Source: Ganoderma boninense
Lineage: Eukaryota > Basidiomycota > Agaricomycetes > Polyporales > Polyporaceae
NCBI GenBank assembly: GCA_002900995.3
Contig: CM035310.1
Coordinates: 654,155 to 718,154 of the forward strand
Direction of reading: 5' to 3'
Length of the DNA stretch: 64,000 nucleotides
Within the stretch, counting starts at the first letter, position 1; every line of letters begins with the position of its first letter. Of this stretch, positions 36,018 through 45,956 are shown one piece after another. The notes under the pieces are model-generated. The model saw only the letters and a program-made list of their open reading frames with translations, was not told the DNA's origin and did not search any database. The position numbers were made by a program, and so were the translations under genes.

Positions 36018-36520
36018 TTGGTAGAATTTTCAGGATTCGCGACTTGCCCAGACCCATCCCCACCTTTTCCCTGCCTTCTGCAGCCTCTTCCCACCCCCTT
36101 TCCCCGCTCCACCTCCCTCGAGTCCAAGTCCTCCACGCTGAGGCACCGTTTGCCCGAGGTCCAGGGAATGATAGTCTCAGGTGCGTACATCAGTCTGGTT
36201 GAGCGGGGTGTGGAATACAAGAGGCCGCTGGAGGTGCGTATATGCATTTATGCACGCCATCTCGGAGGGACGTGGCGGCCGTCTCATTCCGGGAGTCCCG
36301 GTTGGCTGCAAGGTACCCGCAGAATGAGGAAGAGGACGCATATATGCGCATATATGAGGTACGCCATCGCTTGGAGGCTGTTTTTGCGCTGGTAGGGGGG
36401 TCTCGTCACATGTGGTTGAGCAAGCAGGAAGTGCCCTTCAGTCGGTCTGAGTTGCCCTGGTATGTGCTGGTACACGTTCAAACGTTCATGGTCTACGACT
36501 ATGGCGTAAATGACTGAGTA
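35931..36520 (+). other. Unit B: promoter-bearing transcription unit related to unit A
   Basis: After the promoter there is a conserved AATTTTC just past the TATA box and a pyrimidine-rich leader. The first ATG (36169) opens MIVSGAYISLVERGVEYK, ending at GAG|GTGCGTATATGC (about 36231-36245), the counterpart of the GTGCGTGTATGC block in unit A. A later segment reads NEEEDAYMRIYEV (36322-36360) across the palindrome CATATATGCGCATATATG (36339-36356) and then GAG|GTACGCC. One possible gene model splices these two exons, but the downstream end is not clear. Homology to unit A is strongest at the promoter and the palindrome and weak between. It sits between the 3' ends of the membrane-protein gene and the P450. 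Confidence 0.5.
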
Positions 36521-36777
36521 CCGAGACGGGACCAGCAGCGAAGGACAGTATAAGTATAAAGTAGCCCGGGCCCGAATGCACCGGGTTGCGCGGCTTGGCG
36601 GGCCGGTATCCGACCCACCCAACCCGTTGCCACAGTCAGGACTTCCACTAACCAGGCAAAGTTGAAGAGTACGGGCGGAGCTTCGTTCTCCATAACCATG
36701 GATATCAAGAAGGATACTATTCATGCGCTTCGCAATCTAGCCCATCCTCGCCTCCAACCGCCACTCAGCACCGGTCG

Positions 36778-39042
36778 TCACGGTCGCGCACTGGATTTCC
36801 CCCGCTTCCTGAAGAGCACACGACCATCCATCGCTGGCATGACGGCTGTCCCGAAGTACACATCCGCCGGGCGCGCACCGTCTCCGCCGAGTTTCAAGTC
36901 ATAGTCGAGTATGATATGCGCCAGGATCGTCTTGATAACATATCCCGCGAAGTATCGTCCCGGGCTAGTATCATTGCATCCACACCGTCCTCACGTCAGC
37001 TACCATCTCGCATTCGTAGCAGCACCGTCGTGACAGCGCAAGTAGACGCACCAGGCATATGGACCGTGGCCGAACGGGAGGAACTCCAGGGACGTAGTGG
37101 TGGCTTGGAGCTTGAGCGCGTCGTCCTCCGTGGCAGCGGCGGCGTGCATGCGCGCGAAGCGGAACGGGTCGAATACGCTTGCGTTCTCGAGCGCTGGGGC
37201 GTCGTGGTGCAGCTGGTGCGCGGACGCGCAGACGGTCGTGCCTCTGGGGATGCGCGTGCCGTCGCACAGTATCGAGTCCCTTGCGGCGACGCGTTGCATC
37301 ACGACTGGTGCATCGTAGCATTCGATGTCAATGCAGTCAGGTAAGACGTGTGTGGGACAACAGCAGAGCACCCGCACCGAGGCCGAGGCCGTTGAAGCGG
37401 AGGGTCTCCCGGATGATGCTGTCGAGTTTCCGCATCTTCCCCAGCGCGGTTGCGGTCCAGCCATCTGCGGCGATGTTCGCCTCGATCTCTTCCCTGAGAG
37501 GGCAGAAGAAGGTCAGGCTTCTCCGCGATGTGGTAGATCACATGGGTGAGGGTCTGTAAGGCATGCGTTTGGTTGGTGAGCTACTGGCGACCGGGTTTGC
37601 ATATAACGGCAACTACTACTCACACTCGAGGTCGTATGAATGGAGGCAAAGTTGAGGTGTAAGACTCGCTGAGTGATTACAGTCGCTGACTCGCCCTTGG
37701 GTACCGCTCTGTCCAAGATGAGCTGGAGCATGTCGTTCTTGCCAATGCCCGAAGATCGGTCAGCCATTTAGGCTCTGGTATGGTGTCTTTATCTCAAGGA
37801 TGTTGCTCACCGGCTTGTCGTTCCATCCTTCACCCAGCTCCTCGAGCGTTCTCTTCCGCGCCTCGATTGTCGGCTGAACGATGGGCAAAGCGCGTTTGGT
37901 GAGCCTCCTTGTGTGAGACAAGAACGGCGCAATATAGCTAGCAAGTGCGTGAACAGGAAGGAAAGGTTACACCGCGCTCACGCCAGCACTCACGGTCTCG
38001 CGAAGGCAGGCACTAGGCGAAGTGGAACAGCGTCCATCATGACGTGCTCCGTGAAAGCAATCCCCTGGCTGAGGAACTCTTCGTTTCGGCCTACGGATGA
38101 ACGTCAAAAGCATCGCCTAGATGAGAACCATGGGGTAGCTTGCGCACACAACGGCAGCCCGACGAAAGCCCGGTTGTTTGTGCGGGCGACGATTTGCTGC
38201 ATGGTAGGGAAGACCAGGACACTGGCCCATTCTGTGGGGGTACGCACATCAGACCATCGACGCTCACTGGCATGGGTGCGAGTAAACGAGGCGACTCTGA
38301 GTCCCCCTCACCGTCGTCTTTGACCGCGATACGCTGCGGGACCGCGATCTTTGCTTCGTCGATGATTTCCAGAACGGTGTCCGGAAGCTTCCGAGCCGTG
38401 AATCGCTCCTTCATGATCCGCCCCGGGTAGCGATCGAGCACGAGCGGGGACTCGAGGATGTACGGGCTCTGGATAACCTGCCGGCGATTCGACAACCGAT
38501 CGACTGTGGGTCAGCCTCTGGTCGGCTATGGCACTATCAACCGTCAGTCATCAGCACGTACTTCTTGGGTGTTGAGACCGGACGAGAGCTCGTCGTCCGG
38601 CCGCTTTCTGAACTGCTCGAACATACGGCGCCCGGAGACGACGACGACCCAATTGGCCAGCAGGGCGATTCTGAACGGGGAATCCGGATACTGCATTCGA
38701 ACGTGGTCGTGACGGTGAGGCCTCAGCGGTAGACTGGACTAGGGGGAAAGGACGTGCCTTCCTGCAGCCCTCCTCGATCAATTCTTTGAAGTTGCGCTGG
38801 CCACGCACTGCGGCAATGTACGACAGCCCCGGGAGGGAGGGCCCGCCGACGGCGGGGATGGGCCTGAGCTGTGGTGCCATGGCGGGCACTGGTTAGCGGA
38901 TGACTGACTGGACTTGGCGCCATGAGAAGCTCAAGCTTGGACAGTGGACACCCACGGGATCGCGGTACCAGATTATGGCGTAGATGCTGATGGCGACAAC
39001 GAGGCAAGCGAGAGCGACTGACTGGGGGTCCTGCGTTGGCAT
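36778..39042 (-). CDS. Cytochrome P450 monooxygenase (one apparent frameshift)
   Basis: Minus strand. Exon 1 (39042-38956) encodes an N-terminal membrane anchor (VALACLVVAISIYAIIWY). Exons 38868-38758 (IPAVGGPSLPGLSY) and 38690-38562 (WVVVVSGRRMFEQF) follow, then YILESPLVLDRYPGRIMKE, HVMMDAVPLRLVPAF, FASIHTTSS of the I helix, the ExxR motif in DSIIRETLRFN, and the heme loop FGHGPYACPGRYFA, whose Cys codon is split by an intron (exons ending 37052 and starting 36964). The protein is an ER-bound monooxygenase of the large basidiomycete P450 families; the substrate is unknown. At about 37497-37503, between PDLLLP and LREEIEANIAAD, one base must be dropped to stay in frame. The second intron is GC-AG. 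A TATATATAAA box lies 74-84 bp upstream of the ATG. A second P450 starts near 42.4 kb in the same orientation. Confidence 0.88.
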
Positions 39043-39115
39043 ACTGAAAGCGTGAAAGACGGCTCGAAACTTGCGTTTGCCGGCGGGGATCGAAAAGCAC
39101 GCTGCGAGTGGCATG

Positions 39116-39125
39116 TTTATATATA
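39116..39125 (-). promoter_or_regulatory. TATA box of the P450 gene
   Basis: TATATATAAA on the minus strand, 74-84 bp upstream of the P450 start codon. Confidence 0.5.
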
Positions 39126-40898
39126 CCGCTCGCTCTGCGCGGCTGAGGCTGCATCTGTATCTGTTCGGAACATCTGCAGCACAGAGGCGAACCGTCCCCC
39201 GCCAAGGAGTCGTACGAGCATGCGACGTCTGTAGGGGTTACTCCTGGAAGGGGAAGGGGACATGCCGCAAGATGATCATTGGGTTGGAACCTTGAGCTAG
39301 TTCCTGGACGTTACGGTCCAACACGAGTCCATGTACGGAGTCGGCGTCATTTTGATAGCGAGGCGGAAGTCCACCGCGGTCCGAGGAGGGAAAGCTGTCG
39401 GCATTTATGTCGTGGTCTTCTCGGCATCAGAGCTGGAGCGAACACGAACCGACAGTTTACGTTCACGTGAAACCACGGATGACCCTGGGGATGAACGAAG
39501 TCTTAGATGATGAGAGGATTGAAGAGGTAGATCAGAATGGCTCAATTCGAGTTGATCGCAACTGTAGCAGCTCACCTGGAACAAGGAAAGGAGGACGATC
39601 CAAGATCGTCAGAATCATCAGTGGGTATTCACTGATAAACGCTTTGGGCGCTCCGTGCTGCGAGATGAGGTGAGCACCGGCGTCCGTAGGAAGGAAAGAA
39701 TGGGAAAGGAAATTCAGATGAGCCATCGAGGCAGTCAGTATTGGCGAAAAAAGCAGCACCTGCTCTCAGCGTGATGTTTGCTCCCGATGAGGTGCTTGCA
39801 ATGCCGCATAGGTGTGGTGCGCGTCGTGCAAATTTCATATACAGTGGGTGTAGGAGGGAATGCATGCAACGTATTGGAATTCTCGTCCATATAGGCGATG
39901 TTCCTCGTCGTCGGGGCCTAGGAAATCAATTCACTGGATCATCGTTCGATTCATCCTCAAAATTCTCTACGGCTTGCAAAAGGGCACTCCAAAAAAGTCG
40001 TCCGAGTAAAGCAAAGGCTAAATTCCGGATGTTCTGTACGAGATATCGATGGTGCTGAGGCAAACGGACGCGTACAACGATACGTCATAATGCGCCGGAA
40101 AAACAGGTGAGCGGGCGTTCGCTCGCCCAATCTACAATTTCCAACACCGACACATATTAGTAAGTGCGCAAACATTGAACACAAGGAATCGCACCGACTT
40201 CAAACAAACTCGGCAGAATCGGCATGTGCTAAAGAAGAGCCCCTTGCAGCAAAGGTGAAGGCCGAATCGTTTTGAATCGTCAACGCCAGCTGAGCGTTGT
40301 GGCGCGGTTTATTTGTACTTGTTAGGATCCCAAGCCGATGTCCATTTTCGGCTGCAACGCCTGCACCAACGTCGTATCTTGCATTTTGTTACCGTCGACC
40401 CATTGTACCCTAACTCGCTCATCCTAGCTGTGGCCAACGATTCGAACTGTGGAACAATTCCCTTCTCCTGATGACACCGGTAGAAAGTGCGGTGTTTGCC
40501 AAGAAAACAGCTAGTAAGAAGGAGCCTGGCCGCAGCCTCTGGTGCTCGGTCAGTCTGCTAAGTCAATTGACACTCACATCTAGGTATACAATGGTGCCAA
40601 AATTCCAAATGGACACATCGCTTACACAAGAAGGCCAATCTCAATGCTGCTTGATCCACGTGTCAATGCATCATTGGTATTAAGTTAGGGGTAAAGTCAC
40701 TGACCGGTGACGTCGCCGTTCGACTCCGACTCAGGCTGTCTTCGAGTTACTACTCGGACACTCCTATCATCGTACACCTTGCATCTCATCGCTCAATGCA
40801 AAACCATGGCGTACTCTAGGACCCATATCGTCCTGTTCAGCTATCAAGCGTGGGGTGTGTTTTCCTACTTCACTGTGGCCCGGCAGATGCTGATACAG
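39126..40898. other. Interval between the P450 and the unrecognised gene
   Basis: No gene recognised. A minus frame at 39590-39726 (ATG, then FLPTDAGAHLISQHG, ending at a GTGAGC donor) looks weakly exon-like but has no partner I can place. The missing 5' exon(s) of the gene at 40899 probably lie at 40.7-40.86 kb. Confidence 0.4.
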
Positions 40899-41807
40899 GC
40901 TTTCGGGTCCTGCAGGACGCGTCCGGCCGTTGGTCAACCTCGCTGCGCGACTCGTCAAGCTATGCTTCATAGAAGTGACCGTTCTAGTATCAAATTCCTT
41001 TTTCGAACGTGTCCAGGCAGAGTTAGCACGCAGCTTTGAACCCGTCCAAGACAGCTTGATGGAGCATATCAGGTGAATACCCGTCTCCTCGTATATATGT
41101 ACTTAGTCGGATGCATGATCTATTTGTCGTAGAATCATATCCTATGGAGATGTACAAGGCTCGAGTATCCGGTCCGACGAAGGCGACGCGCTCTTCAAGG
41201 ACAGTTGGAAGGCTATCGTCTCCGAGCGGGAGACCGTTTGCGCATACACGGGTATCCGCTATTCGCCCCTAACTCAGCCCAAAGCAATTGTATTGGATGT
41301 GCGTTGGAGAAACGTTACTCTTACGGTGAATACGTGATGCTTACAAGTCAAACTACAGCTGTTTGCGGTAGATCTCTTCCACGAGGTTAAAGCCATCAGC
41401 GCAGAGGCGGTTAAGATCTATGCCTGGGAGCCCAGTTTGGTGTCGTCCATGTTTCATCTTTTCGGTCCTGAGAAGCTTGGTGGGAGAGGGAATGCACGTA
41501 TGGTCGCAGAGGGCGAAGCACGCCGCACCGGGCAGCCGTATCGTGATGTCGTAATGGAGGTGCGTATCTCGCCTCTGAAAACTACGCGACGTTCACTTTG
41601 TGTATTCAGATGTTCTTCCACCCCGCAGGCGACATCGTCCGCGCGCCAGCGATGCCCCCGATGTACGATTATGAATACTGGCCGCAAGACGTGAGTAACG
41701 TGATGTGGTACACCCGGCTCCCGAGGCAGTATCCCAATTCAACTCCCGTCCAGTTCCCAATGCCAGACGACGCCTGGACAAAAATCTTTCCACGTGTGTA
41801 TGAGTAA
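40899..41807 (+). CDS. Unrecognised spliced protein gene, abuts gap 2
   Basis: Four exons follow each other in perfect phase: 40899-41072, 41133-41325, 41359-41559 and 41610-41807, all GT-AG. The protein has FFERVQAELARSFEPVQDSL, DSWKAIVSERETVCAYTG, LTQPKAIVLDVRWRNVTL, AVKIYAWEPSLVSSMFHLFG and finally WYTRLPRQYP and FPRVYE before a TAA at 41805-41807, directly at the gap. The last codons overlap a strong donor (GTATGAGT), so the gene may instead splice and continue into the gap. At least one 5' exon is missing from this model. I do not recognise the family; composition and splicing show a real gene, and the aromatic-rich C-terminus is distinctive. Confidence 0.62.
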
Positions 41808-41907
41808 NNNNNNNNNNNNNNNNNNNNNNNNNNNNNNNNNNNNNNNNNNNNNNNNNNNNNNNNNNNNNNNNNNNNNNNNNNNNNNNNNNNNNNNNNNNNN
41901 NNNNNNN
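41808..41907. other. Assembly gap (100 N)
   Basis: Exactly 100 N. The gene on the left may run into it and the P450 on the right certainly does. Confidence 0.99.
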
Positions 41908-41921
41908 GGATGCGTACTCAC

Positions 41922-42390
41922 AGTTCGTTTAGCATGATCATGCGTGGTCTGTAGTCGAGTATTATCGCGTGGGTATTCACTAGTATTTAGTGTTTGCAGT
42001 AAATAGATGGAGGACTCACCTGCCCGAATATATCGAAGACCTTCTGTCGAGAAGTTCACTGACGGCCTCGAGCGTGTCCAGTACGACTACATGAGAGCCG
42101 AACGCGCTGAGCTGGATGATATCCGAATCTGCATGAGAGCATAACCTGACATGTATATCGAAATCCGCTTATATCAGGTTCAAAGGCTTACTGTATTTGC
42201 GACACCAATTATGGTACTTGAGCCAAGGGTCCTCGTGTGGCGCTGGCATATCAAGCGCGTTTCCAACCAGAGGAAACCCAGGTGGGCCAGGCGGAGGACG
42301 TCCACGAAGCCTAGAGCGATAGTATGACACAATCCGAGGAAGGAGGAAGACACAGATGGCTCCAGCGATGACACTGGATAGAGAAGCCAT
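41922..42390 (-). CDS. Cytochrome P450, 5' part only (cut by gap 2)
   Basis: Three N-terminal exons on the minus strand: 42390-42192, 42128-42020 and 41948-41922. They encode a membrane anchor (VIAGAICVFLLPRIV), the proline-rich hinge RPPPGPPGFPLVGNALDMP, WLKYHNWCRKY, then VVVLDTLEAVSELLDRRSS, IYSGRPRMIMLNEL and a GTGAGT donor just before the gap. This is the usual start of the basidiomycete CYP families with a PPGPPG(F/L)P hinge and differs from the complete P450 at 36.8-39.0 kb. Start 42390 is preferred to the in-frame ATG at 42423 because a TATATAT stretch lies at 42438-42447. The catalytic part, including the heme Cys, is missing from the assembly here. Confidence 0.85.
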
Positions 42391-42423
42391 GGAGGGGGAT
42401 GTGCAAGGTTTGGGCAGCGGCAT

Positions 42424-43520
42424 TGATTGAAGGCGTGCATATATATGACAGTGGGGCGATGCCGTGCTGTCAATTTGTGTTCAATGCCGTGATTCGGAGC
42501 GGAATCTTGCGCTCAGAGGTTGTTAACATAGGGTCTGTTGCGAGCAAGAGAACAATTGCGAAGTGTGATCAACTTGATGCGTGCTGTTCAGCGAGAACCT
42601 TGTCGTAGGACAGCGATAAGGGGGAGATAGGCTTAGGACAACTACAGAGGAACAGATGCCATATCCGGGGGCCAGTATACGTCAGCTATAATGATCTAAG
42701 TACAGTCAGTTCACGCATGTGCATGCCTTGAAATTGACGGCTGTACAAGGAACGCACCATGCGGCTGGACAGTCTCCATTTGTCCGGCAAGGTGCTGCAG
42801 CAGCCCAGCAGCCCAAAGCGGGACGGGCATCGGCTCGCGCTCCTTACGGGAGTGCGTGTACGTCTTCTGGCGCATCCGCGGTGACACCAGATTTTGATTC
42901 ACATGCAGCTCAACGCTCTGCAGGCTGGAAATCGGGCCCCTTCCAGAGTACCAGTGGCAGACGGGCTCGGTGGAACGTGTGTCTGGCCCACGGTCTCGAG
43001 ACCGATGGAGGTGCTGGTGCAGCACCAGAGCCCGGGCGTATCGAGCCACATGGAGCGCGAACGCACAGAGTGTTTTCGGAAGGTTAGCGAGGATGGGCGA
43101 GAAGGACGGGGTCTGAAGGGTCGTAGTCGCGATGGACCGACACGAGCCGGACGAACTGAAGTCGGAGGCAACGTGCGAATGCGGTGCCGAGCAAGTCGCA
43201 GACTGTTGATTCTGCCACGGTGGATGTGAGGGGTCGAGCAGATGTTTAGAATCTTGTGGGTTGGTTCGCAGCGTGCAGATTGGTAGCATGCTGATGGAAC
43301 CTGGGTGTGGGAGTGTGGGCTTGAATAGTCCGCCGTGGGCTCGACGATCTGACCCAAGCGAACCTTGAGAGAGTGACGATCAGCTTCATGTTCAGTCAAA
43401 ATTATTGCTATTTGTCTCTTCGAAACTCACAAGGATTGTGCAGTTCTGAACATATCGAGCGATTTGTAAATTGTGAGTGAGAGTGTGTTGTGTCTCCTCC
43501 GACATCGACGTCCTATTCCG
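42424..43520. other. Interval upstream of the second P450
   Basis: Overlapping frames of 110-190 codons on both strands at 42.7-43.4 kb have no motifs and mirror one another, as expected of GC-rich non-coding DNA. No gene supported. Confidence 0.45.
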
Positions 43521-43539
43521 TGGCCGCTATGCAAAAAAT

Positions 43540-43660
43540 ACACGCCAATGGTGAGATCGATGAGCTTCGAGAGCTAGCGAGAAAGACTTACCTTCGACCA
43601 TGAGAGTTGCCGAGCCGTAGGCTAATGGTGTCGAGTGGCAGTACGTACTTACAGTTGCGC
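43540..43660 (-). repeat. Fragment homologous to 49190-49300
   Basis: On the minus strand a stretch with CACCATTAGC..CGGCTCGG.AACTCTCATGG ending in GAAG|GTAAGT corresponds to CACCATCAAC..CGGCTTGAGAACTTCCACGG ending in GAAG|GTGAGT at 49.2-49.3 kb. Both are followed by a GGCGTGT(A/T)TTTTT...TAG acceptor-like stretch. They look like one exon-intron junction of a shared, decayed membrane-protein gene; the 49.2-kb copy reads LHTINTRLENFHG. Confidence 0.4.
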
Positions 43661-43796
43661 GGCGACAAATAACACCAAACACGCCGGGCCACAGGCGCTA
43701 ATTGTTGCTGCGACGATGGGGGCTTGAAATGACTGCGAACCAAGCTGTTACTGGATGCTCCTTCCCTCTTTCTCGAGGTGAGTTCCTGAGTGACGA

Positions 43797-45809
43797 ATGG
43801 CTGCGTATAATCTGGTTATAATGTCTTTACCATGTTCTAGTACTACCCCTGGCTTGCTGCAACTTCAACCCCGGCACTCCTCCAAGTCCAGACTCGGAGC
43901 GATGCCAACAGCCGTTCAAGGCCACTCAGAGCTCGCGAACGCGACTAAAGTCATTGACACCTCAAAGCGAACTGCGAATGTGTAAGAATGACTTATAAAC
44001 ATTGGACGATTCATATTTCATTGCTCTTTACAGACCCTTCGATGCCTTTTGTCGGTTGGACGACGACAGCCTTCTCGACGTTTTTGAGTATATCACCGCG
44101 TCCAAAGACTTGGGCCAGCTCTCCCTAACATGCAAATGGATTCGGCAAGCGTCCAAGCCTGTATTGTTCAGACGGTGCCGCTTGTGGATGATGGAGACAT
44201 TCCATCCTCGACGCTCCATCCCGCAAATGATGTGGCCTTATGTGCGGTATGTCCCCGCTATCCTTCCCTGTGGCCGCCGGAATGGTTGACATATCTCACG
44301 TGAACAGGTCCCTCTTCCTGTACTGCAAGTTTCCCTACTTAGAATACGAAACAGACCTAGATCCAGATCCCGACTTTGATCCGCCTCAACTAGGCTACGA
44401 CGATGTTTACGCACCCCTTTCCGCCAACCTATCCCGCATGCCCGAGCTCCAGCATATCACTGTTTTCCCCGCTCATTTTCACAGCATTCCATGGGAGGCA
44501 ATTCATGCGGTTCTTCAAGTCCCTCAGCTGCGTCATCTCCATATTCGTGGTCGCCTGGACGATCGTCATATCCTCCCTCCCGAGACCGAGCAGTCGCTAC
44601 GCCTCCCTGTGCACTCTCTTGTTACCATTGACTATCCATCGGACGGTTTTCGCCGAGTTTCCGCGACCGAGATCAAGATTCTCTCCGTCCTCTTGCGACA
44701 GGCCAACACCCGACGCTTGCTCGAAACTCTCACCATCCCGAGCGAATGCGCACCCTTGGATTATCTGAGCACCGAGGAGTTCCCTCGCCTTCGCGAACTG
44801 TCTTTGATCGGGCGCCGCAACGTTCTCATCTCTCCCGGAGCACATGCGCAACAATTCGTCCCATACATCTCCATGCTCGCGAATATGCCTTGCCTCCGGA
44901 AGCTCTCGTTAACCCTCGCGCAGCCGATAAACTTGCCGCGCCAGGAGATATGGCCTGCGGGGACTCGAATCGGTGCCGAGTTCCCCTGCCCAGATCTCGA
45001 GGAGCTCCTGGTTTCCTACCCCCATCCCGACGACGAGTTCTACGCTCATCTCCCTCCCACGCTTCGACGCCTCTCTCTGCGCTGCTGGCCCCGCCACTAC
45101 GTCAATCTTCTCGAACACGATCGCAGAATCATGACCCAGTCATTGGGCTGGTATTCGCCAATCATCAGCTCCTCGGAGATGCTCCGAATACTACGCCGCT
45201 GCCCTGCGCACAACGTCCTTCGGTTGGAACTCGAATTCGAGGACGACGGAAGCGGCGGCGATCTTTTCCGTTGCGTCCCAGATGTGTTCCCACACCTGCA
45301 GTACCTCGTTATCCATCGATACCGTCGTGCTGGTGTCACCGCAGCGTCCGTAGTAAGTGGGCCTTTTCCGCGAGCCGGCAATTGGCCATTAATGGCGCTC
45401 CTAGGATACCTTGGGACAAGCTCTCGCGCGCCTGCGCGATCTGCGCGTCCTACTCTGTCATCTAGACTTTGAGGACGCACCACATCCTTTTGCTACTGAT
45501 ATAGATTTCTCGCAGCTCCCTCCTAGCTTGCGGCGTGCAGCGGACGTCCTTGCGAGCTCACTTGCGCCGAGCGTGGAGGCGGTCGGAATTCTCGAACGTT
45601 TGGACCTTGGGAGTCAGTACTTGTGCTTCCGAGTTGTGCGCGATGGCCAGGGTGCAGCGCAGGCAAAGCGGGATCCATTCGTGTTGGAGAAACATGGGCT
45701 ACTGTGCGTTGTGTTCACTATTAACATACATGAGCCTATCTCCTGACATTGCCGCCTTGCAGTTCCTATGATATGTCCGGTCTTACTCGTCCGGGCAGAT
45801 TCTAGCTGA
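43797..45809 (+). CDS. F-box protein with leucine-rich C-terminal region
   Basis: Five exons: 43797-43981, 44034-44246, 44308-45352, 45405-45703, 45773-45809. They total 1779 nt and give 592 residues, all phases consistent. The F-box is near residues 65-105 (FCRLDDDSLLDVFEYI, then LGQLSLTCKWIRQASKPVLF). The rest has irregular leucine-rich repeats (LPPTLRRLSLRCWP, FPRLRELSLIG, FPHLQYLVIHRYR). Such proteins bind Skp1 through the F-box and recruit substrates to an SCF ubiquitin ligase; the target is unknown. Agaricomycetes have large expanded families of this type. The frame is intact, unlike the fragment near 2.9 kb. Confidence 0.85.
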
Positions 45810-45956
45810 CACCTTGGTCCATCGCTCACGTCTTCCCGACTCGTCCCAATTCTGCGTCCTCGTAGCTATTACACACGTCCTTAGCTCAGACGTGGTCATG
45901 AAGCTGCCTACGGATTGGCTTTGTGGACCATGGGTCCCAATCGAATATATGGAGTT

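Noticed and set aside
36778..42390. A secondary-metabolite cluster around the two P450 genes
   Set aside because: No polyketide synthase, peptide synthetase, terpene synthase or prenyltransferase is visible between or beside them; two P450s and one unknown gene are not enough.
42711..43289. Opposed frames of 190 (minus) and 122 (plus) codons
   Set aside because: They mirror each other, lack motifs and have no consistent splicing.
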